A stretch of 64,000 nt of DNA from Gnetum montanum (lineage: Eukaryota; Streptophyta; Gnetopsida; Gnetales; Gnetaceae): assembly GCA_015680685.1 (NCBI GenBank), contig MNCI01006123.1, positions 58,442-122,441 of the forward strand. The letters are read 5' to 3'. Positions 36,801 to 48,833 of the stretch are shown here, in pieces. The translations under genes were made by a program, and so were the position numbers. Position 1 is the stretch's first letter. Each line of letters begins with the position of its first letter. Under the pieces are notes generated by a model, which saw only the letters and a program-made list of their open reading frames with translations, was not told the origin of the DNA and made no database searches.

Positions 36801-37972
36801 GCAAAGAAACTTAGGCATGTAACACTCACTGTTTGGCCTACCAGGCCTATATGGTAACGGGAATGGTGGAAGTTCAACTAGAACTTATTCAACTGTGACT
36901 GGTTTGAAGGGTTCTACCCACTCTTCATCCAGCCAACCCTACCCCTTACATTGATCATAGAGAATGTAGAATAGGCCTAGGTAAGTGTGATATTCACCCC
37001 CGCATTGACTGATCACGCCCGCCTAAAGGTTCTTAGCAGAAGAGAACTCCTACAAGGCTATCTATGCTATAGCTAGCAGACCCGGTCGGTCATGAACTCC
37101 ATCCTAGTTGATAAAGAACCTAGTAACAAATACACACTGTTAGCATTTGGCCAACATGGCCAGCGTCGCACAACATAGCGGAGCAAGGTTGCAAAACTCA
37201 CTCACCAACACAGTAGACAGTTCCCTAAGGGTTCTGGAAGCACGTTGTCATAAAACGTATGAAGAATAGTGTGTTGAAACGGTAGTAGCAACTGTGCTCC
37301 GACATCTCCCAGATCCAAGTCAAACGCCTTAACCCTACTGGGCATTGACTAGATCCTTTCCCCTGCCTACTCATGATTACCTTGTTGGTCAAAAACCTGA
37401 GAATGCCTCGACTTGCCCCAGGCAATATGGCTTCTGTTATGTCAGCCGCCTCCTCCTCCTCTAGGAAGGACCAAACGATCACACTGAAGTGGTCGAGGAG
37501 GAATTGCAAGAACTCCTGTGCCCCTTGTATGAACTAGACTCCCCGCTCTCCCATATGTATCTGGGGAGGAACATTGGCCACAGGCTTGCTCACATGACAC
37601 AGGACCCCTCTAGTTTCTAGAACAATTAGCATTGGCCTTAGCCCCATTCTACGCAATGCAACCCACAAGTGTTAGCATCATTTGTAAGTGCAATACACAT
37701 GCAACGTAGCAATACTTAGCAATCCACGCATACAACATAGCATAAACCTCTTCTCACATGTAGCATAGCAAGAACATAACAGCGGTAGCATAGCAAAAAA
37801 TAGCCTAGCATAGCAATAGAGAAATTAACCCTAACAGGGCAATTAACGATACGCCCCAACAAAACATGTGTCGCACTCTTACATCACGCATAGCCCAACC
37901 CTCCCGAGGGTCCTACGTCATGCCATTCGAAAGCCAAGCAACTTAAACTACCCAAACCCCTGCGGTTATGAC
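33896..37972 (-). pseudogene. T5 antisense gene, exons 2-8 (FCP1-like HAD relative)
   Basis: Exons read on the minus strand, with GT/AG edges: e2 37,648-37,206; e3 37,119-36,842; e4 36,744-35,725; e5 35,599-35,252; e6 35,158-35,045; e7 34,939-34,119; e8 34,030-33,896. Introns are mostly about 86-125 bp (e.g. GTGAGT at 37,205, GTAAGT at 35,044). e2 encodes MLIVLETRGVL, EFLQFLLDHFSVIVWS and NTLFFIRF...FQNP, in the order and spacing of an FCP1/NIF HAD fold. The usual motif-I Asp is Glu and the motif-IV Asp pair is gone. e4 carries GLMDLFMAPNP; e5 is acidic and disordered; e7 is partly coiled-coil-like. Several stops are present. Exon 1 is at 56,044-56,162. Confidence 0.7.
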
Positions 37973-39365
37973 TGAAACACCATAAAAATTTTGAGGCCTC
38001 GACGGTTCGGAAAAATCTAGCGACTCAGGCGAGGAGTCGCAACAATGCGCGACATAGTACAGATGAATTTTAGTAGACAGAATGAAACAATGGGTGCATG
38101 GTAGCAATACTTCCACTTTGTGAATTTTCTATGTTTCAAAATCTCAACATTTAACATATCACGCTGCATTACGCAACATAGTGTAATGCCGCATCGTGCA
38201 GCGTAATATCAAAGACAATCCCTCACAGCATCAAGGATGGCAAACATGCAAGACTTCGACAGCCCAGCAAAAATCTCAAGGCCTAAGCAACGATCTATAG
38301 CATGAAGCACATTTCAGTGGGTTTTCTTTCTTGGTTAAGGGGCCCATTACGCTGCGTTACGCAGTGCAGCGTAATAAAACCTTGAAAGGGATGGAAACAG
38401 AAGAAGTGCAACGAAAATACTTCAACTTTTCCATTTTTGTATTTTATGTAGAATCACGCTATGATGCATAATATAGTGTAACGCAACGTAATGCAAGTAA
38501 TGACAGTGCAATTCAGACATCAATAGTTCATACTCCACAATACGCTCTCTAACGTATTGCAACGTAATCAAAAGACAGTTTGTTGCCCAAACAAGAGTGG
38601 TTTATGATGCACTGCACGGCATAGTGTTGCAAGCTTCAACGTCAACACATCAGGTCAACGACATCTTATAAGTTCAGGACACTCGTCACCTAAATCACAT
38701 TTTTCTCCTAACCCTAACCTTATAAATGCTCTAGTTGATGAAGATCAAGGGGTTGGCAAAATGTTTCTCTTTCAAGATTGGCAAGAGAGCAAAAAGAGAA
38801 TCAGTGATCGTGAGAACATCGGAGGTGATTGGCAAGAACTCTTGATTAGAAACAATCGGCTACCAGATATTCTCCCCCGGGTCTAACTTCCTTGCACCTA
38901 GATTGGCTAGAACAAGGTAGATTGATCCTCGCTTGTTTCATCTTTAGATAACTTTCTTGTTACTGGCATGTGCTTCGTCCAAACCAAAGCCTGCCTGTAA
39001 TCATTGTATCAAACATATTGTGTTCATAAATTAAATCCCAGATCTTATAATTGTATTCCCTACAAAATCTGATTCCTTGCATCCTATTTATACGGATTTG
39101 GTGATCACATCTAAATCATTTACATCATTTTCAATTTCTTTCAGGATTAAAAATATTGCATCTCCTCATAAAGAATCTTCATTTTTCCATCAAATTATTA
39201 CAAAAATTTTACTAATTAAGTAAGTCCTTGTTTGATCGACAAGACCGTTCAAGGCACCTCGGATTCATTTTCTCTCCAGAACAGTCCTCGCATGGATCTG
39301 GGGTTAGAACTGTGTACATGGACTTTTGTTTGGTATTTTCAGTGACCGACATTTCCGTCGTTACA
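37973..39365 (+). repeat. T6 5' LTR
   Basis: It starts TGAAACACCATAAAAATTTT and ends CCGTCGTTACA. The TATA box TATAAAT is at 38,721-38,727, preceded by CCTAACCCTAACC. U3 has clustered ACGCTGC, TTACGC and GCGTAA units at 38,161-38,230, 38,347-38,377, 38,456-38,490 and 38,540-38,570, arranged as imperfect palindromes. Confidence 0.92.
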
Positions 39366-39623
39366 GTTTTCCAGGCGCTAGAAGGAGGGCCGTTCATATC
39401 CGATCCGCATTTTTTGGGTAGTCTAGTAAGTTGTTTGTACCCGTTGGCAATCAAACGTAAATTTAATACCTCCGAGGTTGTTTACGAGGTTGTGTGGTGC
39501 AGATTAGTCCCTGCGAAAATTCCTTTGAAATCCTACAAGATAAAAAGCCCTGATTATTATCTTACTTTACCTCTGTCCTTACCATCTTTATCCTTATCGT
39601 CATTATTTACCAATCGAGTAGAG
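39366..39623 (+). other. T6 primer site and leader
   Basis: CAGGCGCTAGAAGGAGGGCC at about 39,372-39,391 matches the T5 primer site, but the first bases (TGG expected) are mutated. One copy of the 166-bp leader unit found four times in T5 follows at about 39,417-39,560. Gag starts at 39,624. Confidence 0.75.
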
Positions 39624-42350
39624 AATGACCACATCAACTACCGCCATTGACACCGCCAGCCTTGAGAACCCTTGGACCATGCAAGTCACGTCTCCTATGG
39701 TCGAGCAACCACTTAGTCCGGTGTGAGCATGCTGCTCCCTCAGGCCACAAAACAAGAAGCCTGAGGGACATGCTCAGCACAGGAAAAGCTACAATTTTCT
39801 TTGTGCTAAATTAGCAACAAACTTGCCTATGTATTCACAAGAACTCGAGGAAAAATAAGAGTACGAGTTCATGTACTGCAACGGGAAGGAACTCATTCCT
39901 ATGCCTAGCACTATCATACCCCTGATAGAGCAACAAAAGTTGATCCTAGATCAGATGCTGATGGCGAAGACATCGCCAGAACAGCTAGAAGTCTTGTTCT
40001 GTGATGAAACGCTTCATGATGGGCAAGACGACCTAGACTCTCACTCTAAAGGGGGTAGTCATGCTGATTTCACCATGGCCCCTCCTTCCACAACGTCTCG
40101 TGTAAATCCGTTGTTCATGGTCACCATGCCTTTGACGTTATTTAACACCAATCGAGTCCTGCATTCACCACGTTTACATTTTCTCTCTCTGACTATCTTC
40201 TCAAGCGGTGGTCCATCACAGATCATTCCTCAGCAGGTGCAATTACCTAACCTTCCTCATCGTGTGCCTGCGCCTATGTCGTTGCACGTACACGCAACAC
40301 CTATGTCGCAATTACCTACAATACCAACCTTGCTCCCGATTCACATGACCGAGACGGCTACCGCAGCATGGTGGGCTCCCAACATGTCTCTCGCTGTGCA
40401 TCCTGCACAGATAGCCCATCATTCTCATTTCCAAAGCCAAGTCCCGAGGGTGTTAAACCCCATCGTAGGATCGCTTTCTATGCCCCCAGCTACACAAGTA
40501 GCATATCCAATGGCACGGCTGACAGTGATCACCCCATCTGCTCCAGCTATCGGATGGTGGATGCCACAAGCGGCACCACCTGCAAGGACCATCTCGATAG
40601 CACCGACTATCAACCAAGCTGCTGCCTCTGTTGTGCCACCTGGTGTACCTCCGACTGCTATTCCATAAATGGCTTTGTCGCCTACAGGCCTTGACCAAGC
40701 TTTCCAGCTCATTCAGACCCTTACAGAGAAGGTCAAGCATCTCAAGGCTGCCAGTTCTGACACAATACAAGTCATGGATTTCTACCATGATGATCCTATT
40801 AGTCTAGCAGTCCCTGTTCTATCACTGCCACTGGGGATGCTCCTTCCCCATTTCACAAAATACAACGGGGAAGGTGATCCCAACGCCCACCTGGTCACTT
40901 TCAGGTTAGAATCCTTATTATTGCAATAATGGCCACATACTATAATCCATGTTTTTGCTATGTCCTTAATGGGCAAATATCTAGACTGGTATTGAGCCCT
41001 TCCATGTGCCTCCATTTCAACTTTGGAGGAGATGTTCACTCAGTTTGTGACCCGTTTTAAGTATAACTTAAAGCTGGAAGTCACACTAGACCAACTCATG
41101 GGAGTTAATCAAGACCCGCTTGAGCTGGTCCAAAAGTTCATACAGTAGTGGAGCGCCACCTTGAATGAAATCCTTGAACCCATCGCAAAAGCCCATCTAC
41201 CGGCAATCTTCAAGGGAGTAGTTAACAACTTTATCAAGTCTAAACTATATTACCTCACTCCCCGCTCCCTCAGCAAAACCTTTGCTCAGACTAAGAGTCT
41301 TCAAGACACGGTGGAGGCTAGCAAAGACCCAGCATATGTGGTCTACAAGAATGCTCACAGCAAAGGTAAGGATAAAAGCAAAGCCACAACGACTATAGTT
41401 GCAGTGGTTGCTGAAGGGACCAAGAAGAAGAAAAATAACAAGAAAATGTCCATAGAGCCTGCTGAACCAACAACTAGCTCGACCGGTGTTAATCAAGAAA
41501 CTCCTTCTACCCTTGAAGCATCTCAGCAGCTAAGGCCTAAATTTGAGCGTAAGGATTGTTCAAACTATGCGACCTTACCCGTAAAGGCTTCTGAACTCCT
41601 CAAATAATTACTGGGAACGAGACATATCTGACACAAGGCGATGTTCGAGGAGGCTCTAAAATGCCACAGACACCATTGTGAGGTACTCAAGAACCCTTCT
41701 TTGGCCCAACCTAATGAACTGCCAGTGCCCAAGAACTTTAAGTTGGACCGATTCTGCAACTACCACCAATTGTGTGGCCATGACATGGAATACTACTGGG
41801 CATTGAAGGATGACATTCAACGTTTGATAGATCAAGGTGACTTGATCTTAGATAGTAGTAGCCTGACACATCCAGAAAACTAGGCCATGCATGTGTACCA
41901 AGACCTATTGAATGCAAATAACGCAGGGTACACAATCAACATGGTAGGGGCAGAGGGCTATAATCAGGCATAGCCGAAATGGCCTTTTGTGTTGCGAACG
42001 TATCCTCACTTGCCTCAAATAATAGGTCCGTTAGCGCCAACGAGTGGCACTCCAAGGCAGCCTTTCATCCTTCGAATTCCGTTTCAGAATGCTTCCTGAC
42101 AGCTCCTTGTCATTAAAGTCGTGGCCCAACCTATGCCCACATCCAGGGCACCGTTAGTCATCAAAGTGCCAAAATCATCAACTATCCTTCCTGTGTAGGG
42201 GCAATCTTCTAAATCAACCTCTCATACTATTGATATAGCCAAGGATCCTCTTACTCTGGGGTTTCCCAAACCTCAACCCCTCGCTTTTGTACCCTTGGCT
42301 CCACTTACTAAAAATGACAAGGTCACATGAACGCAACCATCTCCTCCTAG
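39624..42350 (+). pseudogene. T6 gag
   Basis: The start is the ATG at 39,624 (MTTSTTAIDTASLENPW). The longest open part (39,871-40,668) is Pro/Thr/Ala-rich. Then come GLDQAFQLIQTLTEKVKHL, MDFYHDDPISLAVPVL, the capsid segment (FTQFVTRFKYNLKLEVTLD, FKGVVNNFIKSKLYYLTPRS), a Lys-rich basic stretch, and FCNYHQLCGHDMEYYWALKD, which resembles a zinc knuckle with the last Cys replaced by Tyr. Stops (for example after LLLQ at 40,927 and in FIQ*WSA) are CAA/CAG/TGG-type changes. This is the best-preserved gag here, but not intact. Confidence 0.88.
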
Positions 42351-43311
42351 CCAAAGGAAACGCAACCCTCGGCCAAATGTCACTCCTCCCTATGAAATTC
42401 ACCTCTTAGGGTGAATGGAGGAGGAAAAGGGTGACAAAAAACCTGGTCATGGGCAAGATCTCTTCGATGTCCTGGCACAAGTCAAACAGGATCTAAAACA
42501 AAACAATACAACATTGAGCCTTTACGACTTGCTCATGACATCACAAATACATTGTGAGGCTATGGTTTGCATGCTAACGTCCATACCTGTGGATGAAAGC
42601 CTATCGGCGAACGAAGAAGCAATCCATTCTATGATGCTTCCTCCCGCCGCTAAAAAAACTGATCCTACCCCATTGGCCTTTCATGATGAATCCATTAAGG
42701 ACAATCCTAAAGGTCAGGTGACAATGGCGCCTATGTTCATCACTATTTGGGTCGGCCAACACTGAATACAGAGGGTACATGTAGATGATGGGGCGGCCAC
42801 TAATGTCATCCCTTATCCCATAGTGGATAAATTAGGCCTGATCGATCAGATCAGTCCTACAACGACATCATGCCTAAAGTCGTTCAACGGGGCATGAGTG
42901 CAGGTCAAAGGGACAGTCCATATCAACTTTGTGGTAGGGGACCAGTTCCCCACAGATGCTACGTTTATCGTCGTCGAGGAGATGCCTGGATTCAATTTGA
43001 TCCTTGGGAGGTCTTGGTTAGCCCAACTAAGGGTAGTTTCATTACCCATCCACCAGGAAATCCATTTACCTTATGTAGGAGAAGAAGTGGTTATCTGCGG
43101 TGATGAAATAACCCCTCAGGCTATTAATAACATAGAAACAGAACAAGGGTCAGAAATCGAAACACCTAAGAGTCAATCCCCTATCCAAATACCCGAGCAA
43201 GCTGAAACAGTGGCTGATGACAACCTAACTTGGGCTGAGCTACCATTCCAAGGAGAAGATGATGACGCGAAGGAAAAGGGCCATAAATATCTCGTCCTTA
43301 TGCACCATTAA
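42351..43311 (+). pseudogene. T6 retropepsin-like protease
   Basis: A frame opens at 42,415 (MEEEKGDKKPGHGQDLFDVL) and runs to 42,765. After one stop the active site VDDGAATNVIPYPIVDKLG follows (about 42,780-42,840), then VKGTVHINFVVGDQFPTD, LILGRSWLAQLRVV and a long acidic tail ending WAELPFQGEDDDAKEKG, stop at 43,309. Only two or three stops separate it from a continuous gag-pro frame. Unlike in most gypsy elements, RT does not follow: the next 6 kb are repeats and the antisense gene. Confidence 0.88.
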
Positions 43312-44517
43312 AGATTAAAGCAATTAAGAAATAGTTGCAAAGTTAGCCGGTAAACGATGCTGTCTAACTATTACAGTTCCATCATCTATTCTATTCACGT
43401 TTACCAGTTATAATTTATGCACATATTTATGCCTTCCACTTGCTATTCTCATTATGCCTATGTTTATCTTCATGTTTATGTTCATGTTTCCACCAGTTAT
43501 CTTCCTTACTCCTACACTACTCAACAGCACGAAATGGCCTTAAACTAGCAATTTCATTCACGCTTTGTATCTGAATCTCATTTATGCTTGAAACGCAAAT
43601 TTCATTTACACTTTATACCTAAATCTAATTTAGGCTTTGTACCTAAATCTAATTTACACTTTGTATCTGGATTTAGTTTATACTTTGTACCTTAAACTAT
43701 CCACGTCCTGAAATGGCCTTAAACTAATCACAGCCTGCCATAGCTTAAAACTGATGACCTAATGTTTATTTGATTCCTTCACTCATATAGCCAGGGCCCG
43801 AAATGGCCTAAAACTATCCAAGGCCCGAAATGGCCTGAAACTATCCAAGGCTTGAAATGGCCTTAAACTATCCAGGGCCCGAAATGACCTTAAACTATCC
43901 AAGGCCCAAAATGGCCTTAAATTATCTAGGGCCCGAAATGGCCTTAAACTATCCAAGGCCCGAAATGGCCTTAAACTATCCAGGGCCCGAAATGGCCTTA
44001 AACTATCTAGGGCCCAAAATGGCCTTAAACTATCCAGGGCCCAAAATGTCCTTAAACTATCTAGGGCCCGAAATGGCCTGAAACTATCTAGGGCCCGAAA
44101 TGGCCTTAAACTATCTAGGGCCCAAAATGGCCTTAAACTATCTATGGACTGAAATGGCCTTAAACTATCTATGGCTTGCAATAGCTTTAAACTATGTATT
44201 TCAATCACACCTCACCCCTACACTACTCAAAAGCCTGAAAGGCTGTAAACTAACAATTTCATCTATGCTTTACATTTGAACAATTTAGTAGTTTGCAATG
44301 GCTTCAAACTAGTAATCGCATTAACACCACTCTTAAAACTAATTATGATTTACCATAATGTCAAAACCTACGATCCTATTTGTGCTTTACATAAAAAGAA
44401 AACCAACAAAGAAGACCATCAAAATAAACACCAAAATTTGTATCAAATACGTTAAAAGAAAAATATTGTCTCTTGTTTCGTTACACCACAATAAAATCCG
44501 AGGCTAATTCAGCCACA
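43312..44517 (+). repeat. T6 spacer with a 27-bp tandem array
   Basis: From about 43,795 to 44,200 a 27-bp unit (GGCCCGAAATGGCCTTAAAC plus TATCTAG or TATCCAG) repeats about 15 times with few changes. Looser copies flank it (43,520-43,790 and 44,230-44,300). Because 27 is a multiple of three, the array creates open frames on both strands with 9-residue repeats; I do not call these genes. The region 43,560-43,690 holds a second repeat of TTTATACTTTGTACCT type. Confidence 0.9.
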
Positions 44518-47500
44518 CTACACATCTCCCTTGTTACCACTATCTCCTATATCCCCCAGTTCAACTTCTACTTCAAGGAGGTCATCCTCATAGGGGCCAC
44601 CCTTTGCATGAAGGACCCCTTCGTGAGGGCAGCCCTCCTCGTTAGGTTCTTTAGCGGGGGGTTGTTCACCATGGCATTGACTAGCTTCATTACGCTGTAT
44701 TTCTTGTAAACCCTCTTCATGAGGGCCACCACCCTCGTTAGCTTCACCCTGCTGAGGATTCTCCTTAGGTCACTCCTACAATCAGACATATTACATATAT
44801 TAACATCGTCGTCAAAACTATGTATAAAAAAATGCAACAATACTAACCTGTGATGGTCCAGCATAGGCAGCAAAGGGGACTTGTTCTAAGCTAATCCACA
44901 GACGTTGCATGATTTCATCCTCAGTGACCTCAGACCAAAACCCATCCCCTAGATTAGTTCCAACCTTTACCTTCCCCTTTTCCATGGGAGTCCATCGAGG
45001 TGGTTCGGGGAAGAAAGAAGGGATGGTAGTCGCACCTTCGGGAAGAGTCACTTCCCTTTCCGGAGAGGCACTCACCATCACTTGTTCCTAGAACTTCTCA
45101 AATGCTTTAGAAGCACCAATGACGTTGAGGAATAGCCGAAGGGATTGAGCCTCAACGGTAGAGTGCCTATAATGTTGACGATAGGTAGCGCTTTCTTGTT
45201 TGTAAACCTGTTTATGATCTTTTTGCGTCTGCCCCCACTCTTGGATACTCACACTAAAGTCCTTTCAGTCTTGGTTCTTCTGAGCTAGGAGGTCCATTTG
45301 CATACACTGCTCAACCAGTTCATGGCTAGTTTGGACGCTGTTCCTGACGACACTCCAATAACGGGCATAGTCAACAATAGCTGTCCTCTAGTCCTCGCTT
45401 CCCATTCCCTGGGCTTGTAGGAATTCATTCCGCAATCTTAAATACCCAACCTCATCACATAGGGCCATCCTCTCCTTCTTTGACCTTTGCAACCTCTTTC
45501 AAAGGTCCTCATTTACACTTTGACATTTCCATAAGGAGCGAGTCAAGCGTACATCACATTTACGTATTTCATCATAAATGTTATGTGGCACGATGGTCAC
45601 TTCTGATGGGAGTTTGGTGGCATCTAAATTGATAGGCTCTGACGGATCCCATCTGAGGTGAGCTCCTAATAGCATAAAATGACAATTTGGCATAATTAGG
45701 TAGCGTAATGCCATGGTAAAATAATTTCTGTGTAATGACTGTAACATACCAGCTTCAGGATCAATTCGCTCTAAGCGACTAATCATGTCTTGAACGACGC
45801 CTTCCATGAAGGTGAGTTTATCAGGAAATTCGTCCCAGGATCGAGTCGCCACTGTTGCCAAGTGTACACTCTGGTCACCTGTTACGCAGAATACATTCCA
45901 TATAAGGACATGACTAAGACATTACGATGACCAACACAACTTTTAGAATCTTTCTAAAGTCTACTATGCTGTAAGAATTAATTTTATTAAGTAACAAACC
46001 ACTTGCCTTGTTTAGTCCCAGCCGAAAGAACTTCAGCATCCTCAACCACTACTTCCTCTTCCTGTGCAGGAGCTTGTTCACTCCTCGCCTTATTGACTAG
46101 GGCCTCCTCTTCCAAAACTGAGGCCCCTTCTCTACACCATAAGACTATAGCCCCTGTTTCAGGGATCAACTATTCCATAAGCCTTTCCTTCGTTGTCATG
46201 CAACATAGCTAGTTAACATAAGATTTCACTTTTGTTCAATGAATATATGCTATGTAATGGTGCCTCTACATAAATCATGACCATTGGTATATTTCACCAC
46301 TTACCGCCTGGAGGATTACTCCTCTGAAACTTGATTTGCATTTTCCTCCCCACGCCACCTGCTGGTTCGGCAGATTCCTCGGTCAGACGAGGCTTTTTCC
46401 ATGGCACTGATGAATCCATTATCTCGGCGGCCAGATGCTTCCCCCTCGATACATCACTAGTGTAAGAGGGGAGCACCCCACCCACGTTATCTTAGCCTCA
46501 CGTTCGAGGTGCCACCATACTTCTAGTTGTTACCGACAGTGACTTCAGGAGGGTCTTGTGACCAGATAGTGTCGAAGACATGGGAAATCCATGGTTTGGA
46601 AATCTGACTACGGTCTTGTTGCACCCAGACCCCATTCCTCTGGACTACCAGAAATTTGGCAAAATGTTGGAAACAAGCTATGAAGAAGGCGAAATTCACG
46701 TTGAAGTGGGACTCAAGCTTCTTGCCAGGCCTTACCATCTCAACGCGCAAGCCTTCAGCAAAATAGCTTGCCCAATTGAATCATGTCCCCTCCTCTAGAA
46801 CCTCTTGCATAATTCAGGCCTGCTCGATGGTGAGAAATCTCCCTTGTGAGGGTGTCTTGGGGAAGGCTCAGGCCTAAAAAAGGGGGTAAATAGTATGGGC
46901 TATCTCCAACTCGATCCTTTCAGTGGGGATTCCCTTAACTTCCTTCTTAACCCCTAGCCACTCCTCTATCTCCTGCTGGTACTTGGCACTCCTCTTCGAT
47001 TTTTCATCTATAGGAAAACCATTGGAGGGAACGTCGAAGATATTAGCAAATAGTTGATTGTCAATGTTAAAATTTACATGCACATTACGCACGCGTATGC
47101 AGAGATGCTTAGCTTCTTCACTGAAGGAGTTGACTAGGGTCAACATTTCGCTTGCAGTAGCATCAGGGGTTATGGCCAAGAAAAGTTCCATCAGTCCAAC
47201 CTCCCCAAAATGTTATTGGTTACTACAATTTGGGCCGCTCTATGGCCAAGCCAACATTGGGCCTCCTTTATATCACCATAACGGAAGAGGAGACTATTGG
47301 CCTCGCAACCTGAGGCCATGATCGTAATCTCCCATGATTCCCTGACTACTAACACAAAACAATAGGTAAGCCGACACCAAATGATAACATTGACGCAATT
47401 CATCATCATGATAACGCTTACCAGGCCCGAAAGGTAAAGGAAATAGAGGAATTTTCCTTCGCACATATGCAACGGTAAGGGGAGGGTCCAAAGTCCACTC

Positions 47501-48833
47501 CCTATCCAGCCATCCGAGTTTCTTACATCTAGAAAAGAAGTCAGCATAACGGGTAGGGTATTCTGGGATCTTGAATGCCAATTGTTCCATGACGGCAGCC
47601 CGTACATTGCTGATAGAGGTAAACTCCACTATAGCCCTTTTAGCCAACGACAATGTATCATTATTGCCCAAAAGACCGCTTTCATTGATGAAAAATATAC
47701 ACCATCGACAATCCCTTTATGCTCAACACACATTTAAACAGTAGTTAGCACATTACAATACTGCGAAGCAAAATAAAACTTATTCGCCTACATAATGCAT
47801 GGTACTAGGTGGATTCTGAAAGTAGGTTGTGAGATGACGAGCCACAAACAAAGTGTTATAGGCATGGTAGTAGTTAAACCTGGGCATCTCCCAAATCCAT
47901 CTCAAATGCCTCAAAACCCTGGTGCTCTGTTTGCAGTCTTGCACCTGTACAATTTCAATCGCACCATCTGACAGAAATGCCAAGATGCTTTGTGTCGAAC
48001 CAACCAATAGCATCTCTAAAATAGCAGTAGCTTCATCGCCTGGTAGATGCAACCAGATGATTACGCTATAATTACGAAGCAAAAATTGCAAAAAATCCTG
48101 TGCGCCCCTTTAGAACCATATCACCTCCTCCTTTATACGAGCATGAGGAGGAGGAACATTGGCCGCAGGAACATGAATGCAGCATAGAACACCCACGATG
48201 TCCAGAATAATTAGGATGGGATTTAACATAATATTGTACGATAAAAAAAACATATTACTATCAAATAAACTATTTAGATAGAAACATTCATCACGCTACA
48301 CTAGGCTTCGCATGATTCTTAGAAAATTACAGAGTACATTGGAGACGCATGACCAAAATCACCCAAACCCTTGCAACAGCTCAAGGTTTGTCCATGACAA
48401 CAGCGATGAAAGCAACACTGCGTATTACCCTAGCATACCAAATAACTATTACAAATGATAAAAAAGAAAATAAAATAGGACTCCAATTACGCCATGCATG
48501 GATATAGTACTTAGATTTTTTCCAACTATACATCTACACAGCATTACTCCATACTCCTTAAACTTTCATAATAATACAAAGTCTGGCAAACGGTAATAGC
48601 CTAACTCGTGTAAACAAACATTAACACCTGATGCAACATGCGTATTCAAAATAAAAGCAACTATGACATTGTAACAAACATGACAATAGTGCAAAGGGGT
48701 AGACGATGATTTACCAGTTAAGAGGAGTAACTTCCCGAGCCTCTACTTTGGCCTGTGAAGCCCGTTGCAGACTCTCTTGCACTTCGTCAATCCTGGCCAA
48801 CTTGGCATTCTTTCCTTTGAACTTTGGTGCCAT
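44518..48833 (-). pseudogene. T6 antisense gene, eight exons (FCP1-like HAD relative)
   Basis: The start MAPKFKGKNAKLARIDEV is at 48,833. Exons: e1 48,833-48,715; e2 about 48,226-47,787; e3 47,700-47,422; e4 47,345-46,315; e5 about 46,208-46,017; e6 45,878-45,750; e7 45,665-44,848; e8 44,775-44,518. Edges match T5; e1 is 119 bp in both and intron 2 about 86 bp in both. e2 reads ILIILDIVGVL, DFLQFLLRNYSVIIW, LRWIWE, NTLFVARH and FQNPPST, the order of the FCP1/NIF HAD fold, with motif-I Asp kept but the second Asp and the motif-IV pair replaced. Odd points: a GC donor at e5, frameshifts in e4, few stops in e7. A TATA-like box lies about 120 bp upstream. Confidence 0.75.

Noticed and set aside
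37968-37972. Target-site duplication for T6
   Set aside because: Flanks ATGAC and ATAAA agree at only two of five positions, so I cannot claim a duplication.
43783-44208. Open frames on both strands with 9-residue repeats
   Set aside because: They are by-products of a 27-bp tandem repeat whose length is a multiple of three; there is no domain, and both strands are equally open.
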